Shown piece after piece: positions 1 to 9,014 of a stretch of 64,000 nucleotides of DNA (its first letter is position 1; each line of letters starts with the position of its first letter). Where the stretch lies: the NCBI GenBank assembly GCA_023664185.1, contig JAMPGA010000001.1:52109-116108 (forward strand), given 5' to 3'. The position numbers and the translations under genes were made by a program. The stretch comes from Muribaculaceae bacterium (GTDB lineage: Bacteria; Bacteroidota; Bacteroidia; Bacteroidales; Muribaculaceae). The notes beneath the pieces are model-generated. The model did not search any database. It was not told the DNA's origin and worked only from the letters and a program-made list of their open reading frames with translations.

Positions 1-336
1 GAGAACACCGGACAGTATTCCGGGCTATACCATGTGCTGGGTGGAGTGATTTCGCCTATGGACGGAATAGGCCCCGACCAGCTCGAAATAGCTTCGCTTA
101 TTTCGAGGGTAGAAAGCGGCGACATAGACGAGGTGATCCTGGCCTTGAGCGCCACGATGGAAGGGGAGACCACAAACTTCTATATCTACCGTAAGTTGGC
201 TCCCTTTGCCGACGTGAAAATCACTCAGCTGGCCAGGGGCGTCTCTGTGGGTAACGAAATTGAATATACCGACGAGGTCACTCTTGGGCGGTCGTTGCTG
301 AACCGCACACTGTTTGCCGATTCTATAAAGCGATAA
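1..336 (+). CDS. recR: Recombination protein RecR, C-terminal part (5' truncated by window edge)
   Basis: The reading frame is open from base 1 and ends with TAA at 334-336, giving the last 111 residues. The visible part matches the Toprim domain and C-terminal tail of Rec[20 protein letters not shown] near the start, then [14 protein letters not shown], and the closing [20 protein letters not shown] stretch. RecR acts with RecO and RecF in loading RecA at gapped DNA. The N-terminal helix-hairpin-helix and zinc finger lie outside the window. It converges on the ABC-F gene with only 8 bp between the two stops. Confidence 0.95.
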   Translation, partial: ENTGQYSGLYHVLGGVISPMDGIGPDQLEIASLISRVESGDIDEVILALSATMEGETTNFYIYRKLAPFADVKITQLARGVSVGNEIEYTDEVTLGRSLLNRTLFADSIKR

Positions 337-344
337 TAGTGTCT

Positions 345-2327
345 CTATTTTTCCAGTTCCTCGGCCTCGATGGTGGCGAGCTCCCAAAGCGACATGGCAT
401 TTTCGAGCTGCTTCATGGTCTGAGCATGGCGATCATATATACCTGGATCGGTCGAACCGGCTGCAAGCTCTGACTCTATTTTAGACACCTCAGCTTCAAG
501 ACGTCCAACTTCTGCCTCGGCTTCTTCCACTTTTCTGCGGGCACGTTTCACCATCTTGTCCCGTTCTTTCTGCTCGGCATAGCTCAGCTTGCGCTGGGTT
601 GCTGGAGTGTCGGCTGCGGGGCGCTCGGCCGAGTTCTGAACGGTTTTATTGCTCGTTTCACTGGTGGGAGATGAGGCTTTTTCCACAGGTTTACTGCGTT
701 CAAGCTCGGCGAGCGACGATAGACGTTTCTTCTCGAGAAATTCGTAGATACCTCCGAGACACTCCTTGACCTCGCCGCCTCCAAATTCATAGACCTTCTC
801 GACCAACCCGTCAAGGAACTCTCGGTCGTGGCTCACCACAATCACTGTGCCGTCAAAATCTTTGATGGCCGACTTCAGAATATCCTTGGTCTTCATGTCG
901 AGGTGGTTTGTAGGCTCGTCAAGAATAAGAAGATTCACCGGCTCGAGCAAAAGCTTTATCATGGCCAGACGGGTCTTTTCGCCTCCCGACAACACTTTTA
1001 CCTTCTTGTCGGAGGCCTCTCCTCCAAACATAAAGGCACCCAGGATGTCGCGGATTTTTGTGCGGATGTCGCCCACTGCCACACGGTCAATGGTGTCGAA
1101 CACTGAGATTGTCTCATCAAGCAGCTGAGCCTGGTTTTGGGCAAAGTAGCCAATCTTCACATTATGTCCCACCTTCAGCGTTCCGGTAAATGGAATCTCA
1201 CCCATTATACACTTGACAAGGGTCGACTTACCCTCACCGTTCTTACCGACAAAAGCCACCTTTTCGCCACGTTTTATTGTAAACGTGGCATGATCGAATA
1301 CCTGATGATCGCCATAGGCTTTCCCTAAATCATCGACAATGAGGGGGTAGTCGCCGGAACGTGGAGCAGGGGAGAACTTCAGGTTGAGGTGAGAGGTGTC
1401 AACCTCATCGACCTCTATGCGCTCTATCTTGGAGAGTTGTTTGATTCGGCTCTGCACCTGCACACTTTTGGTGGCTTTATAACGGAATCGTTCTATGAAG
1501 TCTTCCGTCTCCTTTATCATCTTCTGCTGATTCTGATAAGCCCTCATATGTTGCTCCAGGCGCTCGGCACGCAGCTCTACATAGTGTGAGTAGTTTACGG
1601 AATAGTCGTAAATCTTGCCCAGAGAAATCTCGATGGTGCGATTGGTGACATTGTCAATAAAAGCACGGTCATGACTGACGAGCACCACAGCCCCCGGCTT
1701 GTTTATGAGGAAATTTTCCAGCCACTGTATGGATTCAATATCCAGATGATTGGTGGGCTCGTCGAGCAGTAAAACATCAGGTTTGGTGAGAAGGAGTTTG
1801 GCCAATTCAATTCGCATGCGCCATCCACCCGAGAATTCCGAAGTGGGCCGATCGAAATCTGTGCGCTTAAAGCCCAGGCCTATAAGCGTCTTCTCCATCT
1901 CGGCCTCGCAGTTTTCGCTCTCTTCCATGGCAAGCCGATCTGTCAACGTAGTCATACGGTCTATCAGATCCTGATATTCGGGGCTATCATAGTCCGTGCG
2001 TTCAGCCAGCTCGGCGGTCATGGCGTCCAGTCTACTGTGCATTTCCTTGATGTGACTGAAGGCGGTACGAACCTCCTCGGCCACCGTCGCAGTGTCAGTA
2101 ATAGTCATATGCTGAGGCAGGTATCCTATAGTGGTATCTTTAGGTACGTTGACACTACCCGACGTGGGCTTCTGCAGACCGGCTATAATCTTTAGCATCG
2201 TCGACTTCCCGGCACCGTTTTTCCCTACAAGTGCTATTCTGTCGCGATTATTTATAATGTATGATATATTGTCAAAGAGCGATTTTGCGCTGAATTCTAC
2301 CGTAAGATTATTGATGGATATGCTCAT
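345..2327 (-). CDS. ABC-F family ATPase (Uup/YdiF-like)
   Basis: 660 residues from the ATG at 2327. Two ABC cassettes without membrane segments: Walker A GKNGAGKST near residue 36, signature SGGWRMRIELAK and Walker B LLLDEPTNHLD in the first; GKNGEGKSTL, LSGGEKTRL and LILDEPTNHLD in the second. A charged linker of about 80 residues separates them and the C-terminal 100 residues form a Lys/Glu-rich coiled coil, as in the Uup/YdiF branch. ABC-F proteins act on the ribosome or, for Uup, on DNA-related processes; the substrate cannot be told here. An ATG at 2354 in the same frame is unlikely to be the start because it lies inside the predicted -7 promoter element (2352-2359). Confidence 0.92.
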   Translation of the reverse strand: MSISINNLTVEFSAKSLFDNISYIINNRDRIALVGKNGAGKSTMLKIIAGLQKPTSGSVNVPKDTTIGYLPQHMTITDTATVAEEVRTAFSHIKEMHSRLDAMTAELAERTDYDSPEYQDLIDRMTTLTDRLAMEESENCEAEMEKTLIGLGFKRTDFDRPTSEFSGGWRMRIELAKLLLTKPDVLLLDEPTNHLDIESIQWLENFLINKPGAVVLVSHDRAFIDNVTNRTIEISLGKIYDYSVNYSHYVELRAERLEQHMRAYQNQQKMIKETEDFIERFRYKATKSVQVQSRIKQLSKIERIEVDEVDTSHLNLKFSPAPRSGDYPLIVDDLGKAYGDHQVFDHATFTIKRGEKVAFVGKNGEGKSTLVKCIMGEIPFTGTLKVGHNVKIGYFAQNQAQLLDETISVFDTIDRVAVGDIRTKIRDILGAFMFGGEASDKKVKVLSGGEKTRLAMIKLLLEPVNLLILDEPTNHLDMKTKDILKSAIKDFDGTVIVVSHDREFLDGLVEKVYEFGGGEVKECLGGIYEFLEKKRLSSLAELERSKPVEKASSPTSETSNKTVQNSAERPAADTPATQRKLSYAEQKERDKMVKRARRKVEEAEAEVGRLEAEVSKIESELAAGSTDPGIYDRHAQTMKQLENAMSLWELATIEAEELEK

Positions 2328-2351
2328 AAATGTTTTTTGGAATATAGAATG

Positions 2352-2382
2352 CAAAATTACTCAATATTCCACATATCCACAA
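2352..2382 (-). promoter_or_regulatory. Predicted Bacteroidetes-type promoter of the ABC-F gene
   Basis: On the minus strand TAATTTTG (2352-2359) matches the -7 consensus TAnnTTTG; a weak TTGT (2379-2382) lies 19 nt upstream. The expected transcript start is about 20 nt from the ATG at 2327. Confidence 0.5.
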
Positions 2383-2396
2383 TAGGATTTCCGCGG

Positions 2397-2975
2397 CTAA
2401 CGGATAAACGGCAGCCTGTGATCGGGGTCGGGCAGATATGACTCAAATGTATTATCATCATAGTATATCACAATGCCAATTACCTTTTTCCCGTTTTCTG
2501 CTTTCAGAGTATAGGTTTCCTCCTCATGGTTTGATATTGTGTTCTCAGTTGCAAACGCAAATGTTCTCCCGGTATTTGCAGAGGCTGGATTTTGGTCTTC
2601 TCGATTAGAGTGATCTTCATTTGTAAATGCAAACTCGGAAACTATAGGCTTGTTTGCATTTACAACACCAATTTGATCACCGGATTCAGGTCTGACAGTA
2701 TTATTGTTTGCGTTTACATTCGCATTATCATAGGTAGATTCTATAGTCGTAGGGGTGTCCGACGTCATATTTCCTTCTCCAAACATCAACCACATGATAG
2801 ATAGAGTAGGGTAGCAGGTGTGGATCTTCCCAATTATCTCGTCGCTCACCTTTTTATTTCGTCCCGCCAGCAGCTGGGAGGCTGTCGGACGAGGTATGCC
2901 ACAGTCATCGGCAAACTGAGTGACACTTATCTGTTTAGAATCGAGAAAGAGTTTGAGTCGCGAAACCAAATCCAT
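2397..2975 (-). CDS. XRE-like helix-turn-helix regulator with low-complexity linker
   Basis: 192 residues from ATG 2975. Residues 1-60 resemble a lambda-repressor-like helix-turn-helix (VTQFADDCGIPRPTASQLLA). The middle is rich in Asn and Ala with NANVNANNN, VVNANK, FAFTN and TFAFAT, and the last 40 residues (KVIGIVIYYDDNTFESYLP) look like a small beta segment. There is no S24 peptidase Ser/Lys pair. The linker peptides are translations of one DNA motif, TTTGCATTTAC, present in both orientations. It is probably a repressor or phage-type regulator of unknown target. An in-frame ATG at 3038 falls in the predicted promoter, so 2975 is preferred. Confidence 0.8.
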   Translation of the reverse strand: MDLVSRLKLFLDSKQISVTQFADDCGIPRPTASQLLAGRNKKVSDEIIGKIHTCYPTLSIMWLMFGEGNMTSDTPTTIESTYDNANVNANNNTVRPESGDQIGVVNANKPIVSEFAFTNEDHSNREDQNPASANTGRTFAFATENTISNHEEETYTLKAENGKKVIGIVIYYDDNTFESYLPDPDHRLPFIR

Positions 2976-3015
2976 ATTTGCAATTTTTATCTGTTTGTAT
3001 TCTGAATTACGTATG

Positions 3016-3047
3016 CAAATGTAATTACAAATATTCAATTATGCAAA
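3016..3047 (-). promoter_or_regulatory. Predicted promoter of the helix-turn-helix regulator
   Basis: Minus-strand TTTG (3044-3047), 20 nt spacer, TACATTTG (3016-3023): a full match to the Bacteroidetes consensus. The surrounding ATGCAAAT and AATTTGCATTCACAAAT sites (3013-3082) resemble the repeats inside the gene and could be operators. Confidence 0.6.
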
Positions 3048-4083
3048 TTTTTATTCATTAATTTTAATTTGCATTCACAAATAGAGCTATTCAGAAACAC
3101 AAATTACATTTCTGCAAACTCGCTTTACAAAATCAACCAGTGGTGGATTAGGGTTGGTGTAGGGCCGTGGAACATTTTTAGAATACCCGCCAACATATAC
3201 ATTTCTGTCCAATCCACAAATTTAAACATATGATGCTATTTTGACATGTTTAAATATTGAATATCTGCTCAATGCCACGCATAACAATACCCTTCAAGTG
3301 TATTTTAATAAGATTTGAACCAATTAATCAAATTAATTACACTATCAGCTGAATATTAGCTATATAAATTAATTGCAAATAAAGGTTAACACCTATACGT
3401 GATGTTTCGCCGCCCACAAGGGGGAAAGGAGACCTTCAACCCACCCAGAGGCTTAGTGTAGATGTAAATTCCGGCATCCTTGTTGATATTCAATTTTGAA
3501 TCCTTCTGTTGCCGAAATCAAACCGGATTTTCCGAGCTGACCAATGACATATATTGAATTTACGTCCTATATATTTCCAACAACCGAAAAGTAGTTAAAG
3601 ATCATGCTAAACCCCTAATTTTCACAATAATTTGATTTATTTAACTGATTCATGTATCCTTTTCTCCCATGATTGAGCTACTGACGAAACTACTAAGATA
3701 TCGTATTGAAACGATGGAGAATAAAAAGCCACGTAAGTATTTCACAAAATGCTTCTTTTGTAAAGAAGTATTAGCAATATAAATATATTTCCCCGTCTCC
3801 CAGCATAGCACCCGGCCGGGAGCAAAAGAGAGAACACAGATTAACCCATACGGGTTGAATAGAGCAATATTCAAGACTTACAATCTTTTTCCGCAAGTTA
3901 GTGTAGTATTGCCGGAGGAAAGATCTATTTTCGCCCAGACAACCCCGAACGTCAGAGATGAGAAGGGGAGCTCAAATTTCCTAAATTCCCTACCGTTGAC
4001 TGATATTCTATAAAACAACGAGAGGCTATTTTACATAATACGGATTATGTGCAAACGATTAAAGCCGATATCCGACATTAATA
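3048..4083. other. AT-rich intergenic region without a convincing gene
   Basis: About 1 kb between the regulator promoter and the panC promoter. No frame has a recognisable family. On the minus strand about 3380-3570 two frames give short peptides with a coding-like feel (for example IYVIGQLGKSGLISATEG, then GIYIYTKPLGGLKVSF in a shifted frame), which could be a decayed gene. A 38-codon plus-strand frame at 3668-3784 has no support beyond its length. No tRNA or known RNA fold was recognised. Confidence 0.5.
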
Positions 4084-4115
4084 TTTGCGACATATTTAAA
4101 TATTGTGTAATTTTG
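4084..4115 (+). promoter_or_regulatory. Predicted promoter of the panC operon
   Basis: TTTG (4084-4087), 20 nt, TAATTTTG (4108-4115): full consensus. The leader to the panC ATG at 4183 is about 60 nt. Confidence 0.65.
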
Positions 4116-4182
4116 CACCTTGAATTTGGTGGACATTCACACAGAATGTTTCTACACCGGCTCAAACCACATCAATAATTAA

Positions 4183-5034
4183 ATGGAAATTATTCGCACT
4201 GTCGCTGAATTAAAGGAGAAACTTGCCAAGGCTTGCACCGCTGGCTCGGTCGGACTTGTCCCCACCATGGGTGCTCTTCATCGAGGTCACAGATCGCTTG
4301 TTGAGCGCGCTCGCTCCGAGAATGACACTGTTGTAGTCAGCGTCTTTGTAAACCCTACCCAGTTCAACAATCCCGCAGATCTTGCCACATATCCACGCAC
4401 CGAAGAAGCCGATGCTGCAATGCTTGAGGAATGTGGTGTGGATTATGCGTTTATTCCTTCGGTCAAGGAGATATATCCCGAAGCTGATACACGTGTGTTC
4501 GATCTTGGCCCCGTGGCCGAGATTATGGAAGGCGCCATGCGACCTGGCCACTTCAACGGTGTAGCTCAGATAGTTAGCAAGCTTTTTGAATTCACACAGC
4601 CCACCAGGGCTTATTTCGGAGAGAAAGATTTCCAGCAGATAGCTGTAATACGCAAGATGGCCGAATTGGCTGGTTTCCAAGATCTTGAAATTGTAGATTG
4701 TCCCATTGTGCGCGAGCCAGACGGGCTGGCTCTAAGTTCGCGCAATGTGCGTCTCACCCCCGAGCAGCGCACTATTGCCCCGGCTATTTCGCTTGTGCTC
4801 CGCAGCAGCCTTATATGGTGTAAAGAATTGTCGGTCAACGAGATGAAAGAACGGGTAATAACCACTCTCAATATCTTCCCATTTATGGAGGTAGAATATT
4901 TCGAGATTGTCGATGCACTCACTATGCAGCCCATCAACGACTGGAGCGATACAGATCAAGCCGTCGGTTGCATCACTTGCTATTGTGGCGACGTGCGTCT
5001 GATAGACAATATTAAATATCCTTCTGCCCTATGA
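4183..5034 (+). CDS. panC: Pantothenate synthetase
   Basis: 283 residues, usual family length. It condenses pantoate and beta-alanine with ATP to give pantothenate, the last step before coenzyme A synthesis. Seen in sequence: [11 protein letters not shown] (the HIGH-type nucleotide site) near residue 28, [17 protein letters not shown] near residue 147, and LSSRNVRL. The stop overlaps the panD start (ATGA at 5031-5034), so the two are very likely translationally coupled; panD supplies the beta-alanine substrate. Confidence 0.97.
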   Translation: MEIIRTVAELKEKLAKACTAGSVGLVPTMGALHRGHRSLVERARSENDTVVVSVFVNPTQFNNPADLATYPRTEEADAAMLEECGVDYAFIPSVKEIYPEADTRVFDLGPVAEIMEGAMRPGHFNGVAQIVSKLFEFTQPTRAYFGEKDFQQIAVIRKMAELAGFQDLEIVDCPIVREPDGLALSSRNVRLTPEQRTIAPAISLVLRSSLIWCKELSVNEMKERVITTLNIFPFMEVEYFEIVDALTMQPINDWSDTDQAVGCITCYCGDVRLIDNIKYPSAL

Positions 5035-5384
5035 TGCTTGAAATGCTCAAAAGCAAGATCCACCGTGTGCATGTCACAGAGGCCAGGCTTGATTATATCG
5101 GCAGTATCACCATAGACCGCGATCTCCTCGATGCCGCAGGCATACTGCCTGGCGAAAGAGTGTATATCGTAAACAACAACAACGGTGAGCGCTTTGACAC
5201 ATACACCATTGAGGGTCCTCGAGGATCCGGAGTGGTATGCCTCAACGGCGCGGCAGCCAGAAAGGTACAGGTGGGCGATATCATAATCATAATTTGCTAT
5301 GCTTCGATGACCCCTGAAGAGGCAGCCACATTCAAGCCCAAAGTAATCTTCCCCGACACTAATACAAATCTACTCGTCAACTGA
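5031..5384 (+). CDS. panD: Aspartate 1-decarboxylase
   Basis: 117 residues. A pyruvoyl enzyme that makes beta-alanine from aspartate for PanC. The self-cleavage site is visible as YIGSITID (Gly-Ser bond near residue 25), and [13 protein letters not shown] is the typical distal segment. It overlaps panC by 4 nt. A second ATG at 5034 would shorten the N-terminus by one residue to the more usual MLEML start, and the sequence does not decide between them. Confidence 0.96.
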   Translation: MMLEMLKSKIHRVHVTEARLDYIGSITIDRDLLDAAGILPGERVYIVNNNNGERFDTYTIEGPRGSGVVCLNGAAARKVQVGDIIIIICYASMTPEEAATFKPKVIFPDTNTNLLVN

Positions 5385-5411
5385 CCCCCACACCATAATA
5401 TATAGACCCCA

Positions 5412-6746
5412 ATGTTTGAGAATCTAAGCGAAAGACTCGAGAGGAGTTTCAAAATACTGAAAGGTGAAGGCAAAATCACCGAGATCAACGTGGCCGAGAC
5501 ACTCAAGGATGTGCGTCGCGCACTGCTTGAGGCCGATGTAAACTTCAAAGTAGCAAAACAGTTTACAGACGAAGTTAAAGCCAAAGCCCTCGGACAGAAT
5601 GTGATCAACGCCATCAAGCCCGGCGAGCTCATGGTAAAGATAGTCCATGACGAACTTGCCAGACTCATGGGTGGCGAAACTGCCAGTGTCAACCTCTCGG
5701 GCAATCCTGCCGTCATTCTCATGTCGGGTCTACAGGGCTCCGGTAAGACAACATTCTCAGGAAAGCTGGCCAAAAAATATAAGTCCGAACAGGCCAAGCG
5801 TCCGCTGCTTGTGGCCTGCGACGTATATCGTCCCGCGGCTATTGATCAGCTCAAAGTGCTTGCCGAGCAGATTGGTGTGCCTGTGTATACAGAAGATGGC
5901 AACAAGAACCCGGTGGAGATTGCCGAAAACGCCATTAAGTATGCCAAATCAAATCATATCGACCTGGTCATCATAGACACCGCCGGACGTCTGGCTGTCG
6001 ACGAGCAGATGATGCAAGAGATTGCTGCAATAAAGAAAGCTGTCAAGCCTCAGGAGACTCTCTTTGTGGTCGACTCCATGACCGGCCAGGATGCTGTGAA
6101 TACAGCCAAGGAGTTCAATGATCGACTTGACTTTGATGGCGTAGTCCTCACGAAGCTTGACGGCGATACACGCGGTGGTGCGGCTCTCTCGATTCGTACA
6201 GTGGTGACAAAGCCCATCAAATTTGTCGGCACCGGAGAAAAGCTCGATGCCCTGGACTTGTTCCACCCCTCGCGTATGGCCGACCGTATCCTCGGCATGG
6301 GCGACATTGTTTCGCTTGTTGAAAAGGCTCAGAATGCTTATGATGAGAAACAGGCCCGCGAGCTGCAACGAAAGATAGCCAAAAACCAGTTTAACTTCAA
6401 CGATTTCCTCCAGCAGATTCGCCAGATACAGAAAATGGGCAATCTCAAGGAGCTCGCCTCGATGATTCCCGGTGTGGGGAAAGCACTGAAGGATGTTGAG
6501 ATCAGCGACAACGCTTTCAAGGGCATCGAGGCAATAATCTGCTCGATGACCGAAGAAGAGCGCCAGCACCCCGAGATAATCAACGGCTCGCGCCGAAAGC
6601 GCATAGCCAAAGGCTCAGGCACCGACATCCAGGAAGTGAACCGTCTCATCAAGCAGTTTGACGATGCACGAAAAATGATGAAACAGGTGGCAGGTATCAA
6701 AAACCCCATGGCCATGATGAGAGGCATGCGTGGAATGAGACGATAA
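5412..6746 (+). CDS. ffh: Signal recognition particle protein Ffh
   Basis: 444 residues. The GTPase that with 4.5S RNA brings signal-bearing ribosomes to FtsY at the membrane. The N domain occupies roughly residues 1-90. The G domain has GLQGSGKTT (P-loop), DTAGRLAVDEQMM and TKLDGDTRGGAAL. The M domain from about 300 ends in a Met/Arg-rich tail (NPMAMMRGMRGMRR) expected to contact signal peptides and RNA. It sits 27 bp after panD and 32 bp before folD, so it is probably co-transcribed. Confidence 0.97.
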   Translation: MFENLSERLERSFKILKGEGKITEINVAETLKDVRRALLEADVNFKVAKQFTDEVKAKALGQNVINAIKPGELMVKIVHDELARLMGGETASVNLSGNPAVILMSGLQGSGKTTFSGKLAKKYKSEQAKRPLLVACDVYRPAAIDQLKVLAEQIGVPVYTEDGNKNPVEIAENAIKYAKSNHIDLVIIDTAGRLAVDEQMMQEIAAIKKAVKPQETLFVVDSMTGQDAVNTAKEFNDRLDFDGVVLTKLDGDTRGGAALSIRTVVTKPIKFVGTGEKLDALDLFHPSRMADRILGMGDIVSLVEKAQNAYDEKQARELQRKIAKNQFNFNDFLQQIRQIQKMGNLKELASMIPGVGKALKDVEISDNAFKGIEAIICSMTEEERQHPEIINGSRRKRIAKGSGTDIQEVNRLIKQFDDARKMMKQVAGIKNPMAMMRGMRGMRR

Positions 6747-6778
6747 AAAATTCACACATAGTTAGAACTTGATAAGAC

Positions 6779-7660
6779 ATGACAATAATCGACGGCAAGA
6801 AAGTAGCGGAAGATATCAAAAAGGAGATAGCTGCCGAAGTTGAGGCCATGGTAGCCTCGGGAAAACGTCGTCCGCATCTTGTGGCCATTCTTGTGGGCCA
6901 CGACGGCGGATCGGAAACCTATGTTGCCAACAAAGTGAAGGCGTGCGAAGTGTGTGGATTCCGCTCCACGCTCATACGCTATGAGGATGATGTGACTGAG
7001 CAGACTCTCCTCGACACCATTGAAAAGCTCAACAACGACGACAATGTAGACGGCTTCATTGTACAGCTCCCCCTACCAAAACACATTTCCGAACAGCGCA
7101 TAATCGAAGCCATCGACTACCGCAAGGATGTCGACGGTTTTCACCCGGTCAATGTGGGTCGCATGTCGATAGGTCTCCCCTGCTTTGTCTCGGCCACCCC
7201 TTCAGGCATCATCGAGCTGCTCAAGCGCTATAATGTTCCCACAAAGGGTAAAAGATGCGTTGTGCTGGGCCGTAGCAATATTGTGGGTAAACCGGTGGCC
7301 ATGCTCATGATGCAGAAAGCCGCGACGGGCAATTCAACAGTGACCGTGCTCCACAGTGCCTCCGAGAATCTCAAGGAGATATGTGCCGAAGCCGACATTA
7401 TCATCGCCGCACTCGGTCAGCCTGGATTTGTCACAGCCGACATGGTTAAGCCCGGAGCCACCATCATTGACGTAGGCACTACACGTGTCCCCGACCCCAC
7501 CCGTAAATCAGGCTTCCGCCTGAGCGGCGATGTCGACTTCGAAAATGTGGCAGAGAAATGTGCCTTCATCTCACCCGTGCCTGGAGGAGTGGGCCCGATG
7601 ACCATATGTTCGCTGATGAAAAACACTCTCCTCGCTGCAAAGAAAGAAATTTATAGCTAA
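6779..7660 (+). CDS. folD: Bifunctional methylenetetrahydrofolate dehydrogenase/cyclohydrolase
   Basis: 293 residues. It interconverts 5,10-methylene-, methenyl- and 10-formyl-tetrahydrofolate. Family marks seen: [13 protein letters not shown] with the catalytic Lys, [32 protein letters not shown] (NADP-binding Rossmann segment) and [11 protein letters not shown] near the C-terminus. Length and motifs are complete. It lies 22 bp upstream of the CapA-like gene in the same operon. Confidence 0.97.
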   Translation: MTIIDGKKVAEDIKKEIAAEVEAMVASGKRRPHLVAILVGHDGGSETYVANKVKACEVCGFRSTLIRYEDDVTEQTLLDTIEKLNNDDNVDGFIVQLPLPKHISEQRIIEAIDYRKDVDGFHPVNVGRMSIGLPCFVSATPSGIIELLKRYNVPTKGKRCVVLGRSNIVGKPVAMLMMQKAATGNSTVTVLHSASENLKEICAEADIIIAALGQPGFVTADMVKPGATIIDVGTTRVPDPTRKSGFRLSGDVDFENVAEKCAFISPVPGGVGPMTICSLMKNTLLAAKKEIYS

Positions 7661-7682
7661 GCACCTCTAAGACCAACCGTCG

Positions 7683-8756
7683 ATGCTGGAGATACTTGTG
7701 GCCCTGGCGTCTCTGCTCATTCCCGCAGACCACGCTGAAATAGTCTTTGCCGGAGATGCCATGCAGCATCAAAGGCAAATTGACGCAGCCAGACAGCCCG
7801 ACGGCTCTCTTGACTATTCGGACTATTTTACTGAGATAGCACCCTATGTCAGGTCGGCAGATTATGCTGTGGTAAATCTGGAGACACCGCTCGGAGGCGC
7901 ACCATATTCGGGCTATCCGATGTTTTGCGCCCACGACAACTATCTCACCTCCCTTACTGATGCCGGATTTGACCTAATGCTTGCTGCCAACAATCATATT
8001 TTGGATCGCAGAGACAGGGGGTTGCTTCGTACCATTTCGACCTTCGAGGCCAACAACACTGACTGGCTGGGCATCTATCGCGACGCAGCTCACCGCAAGC
8101 AGCATCTACCGCTCATAAAGGACATAAATGGCTTTAAGATAGCCTTTCTCAACTACACCTACGGCACTAACGGAATCACCAAACGCACGCCCGTTGAGAT
8201 CGACTATATAGACCGTGGCGTTATAGCCAGAGATGTCCATGACGCCCGGCTGGCCGGCGCAGAGCTCATAGCCGTGTGCATACATTGGGGCGAGGAATAC
8301 AAACTGCTCCCCAACAAGGAGCAACAGTCGCTGGCTCGCTATATCTCCGGCCTGGGTGTAGAACTGATAATAGGTGGCCATCCTCATGTGATACAGCCTA
8401 TGGTCCTGGAGCGCACACCTCTTACCGGCATCCCCACGCTGACGGTCTACTCGCTTGGAAATTTCATCTCGGCCATGCGCACTGCCGACACACGTGGAGG
8501 TGCTATGGTAAGAGTGACCCTGGCGCGCGACATCATGAAACGTCCGTATATAAAGTCTGCCTCCTACAGATTGGTGTTCACCCAACCCCCAGCCGGAGCT
8601 AAAGAGAACTTTCGGCTTCTTCCGGCAGAATCCGATGATGTAAAAACAGGTTCGAAAGCCCACAGGGACGCATTTGTCAGAAACGCCACCAGAATATTCA
8701 GCCGCCACAACATCAATGTACCTCACGACACTATTCCGATAAAGAACTATATGTAA
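7683..8756 (+). CDS. CapA-family metallophosphatase-like protein (PGA_cap)
   Basis: 357 residues with a short hydrophobic N-terminus that may be a weak signal peptide. Motifs of the CapA/PgsA calcineurin-like fold: FAGDAMQHQ near residue 23, VVNLETPL, AANNHILDR, CIHWGEEY and IIGGHPHVIQ. Family members are linked to poly-gamma-glutamate or capsule synthesis, but many Bacteroidales homologues stand alone with unknown substrate, as here. It is the last gene of the panC operon, followed at once by a long hairpin. Confidence 0.88.
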   Translation: MLEILVALASLLIPADHAEIVFAGDAMQHQRQIDAARQPDGSLDYSDYFTEIAPYVRSADYAVVNLETPLGGAPYSGYPMFCAHDNYLTSLTDAGFDLMLAANNHILDRRDRGLLRTISTFEANNTDWLGIYRDAAHRKQHLPLIKDINGFKIAFLNYTYGTNGITKRTPVEIDYIDRGVIARDVHDARLAGAELIAVCIHWGEEYKLLPNKEQQSLARYISGLGVELIIGGHPHVIQPMVLERTPLTGIPTLTVYSLGNFISAMRTADTRGGAMVRVTLARDIMKRPYIKSASYRLVFTQPPAGAKENFRLLPAESDDVKTGSKAHRDAFVRNATRIFSRHNINVPHDTIPIKNYM

Positions 8757-8760
8757 ATCA

Positions 8761-8814
8761 TTTACCGGGAAGGCTCCCGCTTGGTATTGTCCAAGCGGGA
8801 GCCTTCCCGGTAAA
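8761..8814 (+). terminator. 24-bp perfect hairpin after the CapA-like gene
   Basis: Bases 8761-8784 and 8791-8814 are exact inverse complements with a 6-nt loop (TATTGT). The stem begins with TTTACCGGGAAGG and is GC-rich in the middle. It starts 4 nt after the stop codon. There is no long T-run beyond the TAAA of the stem, so it may serve as transcript end, mRNA 3' protection or both. Confidence 0.75.
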
Positions 8815-8941
8815 GCCGCGTCCTCTTCTTTCCTGAAAAGTGCGGATGGATTAATTGCGATCCCTCAATGTGATGAATAAATAATTGAATCGTTTCATAC
8901 ATACAACAACAGCCTTCGCAGAAAAGTTCATCCGTTTTTAG

Positions 8942-8972
8942 TTTGTAGGTTTGCGCCAAATTAGTATTTTTG
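8942..8972 (+). promoter_or_regulatory. Predicted promoter of fucO
   Basis: TTTG (8942-8945), 19 nt, TATTTTTG (8965-8972), a good Bacteroidetes match about 42 nt before the fucO ATG at 9015. Confidence 0.6.
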
Positions 8973-9014
8973 CAAAAAATTCCTCACATTCACCAGAAAA
9001 ACATATCTATCAAC

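Noticed and set aside
3650..3874. Minus-strand open frame of 74 codons in the intergenic region
   Set aside because: No recognisable motif, no promoter at the right distance, and amino-acid composition typical of random AT-rich DNA.
4210..4680. Long antisense frame inside panC
   Set aside because: Fully contained in a clear panC gene on the other strand; a codon-bias shadow.
8761..8814. Hairpin as an insertion-sequence end or attachment site
   Set aside because: No transposase or flanking duplication; position just after an operon end fits a transcript-end structure.
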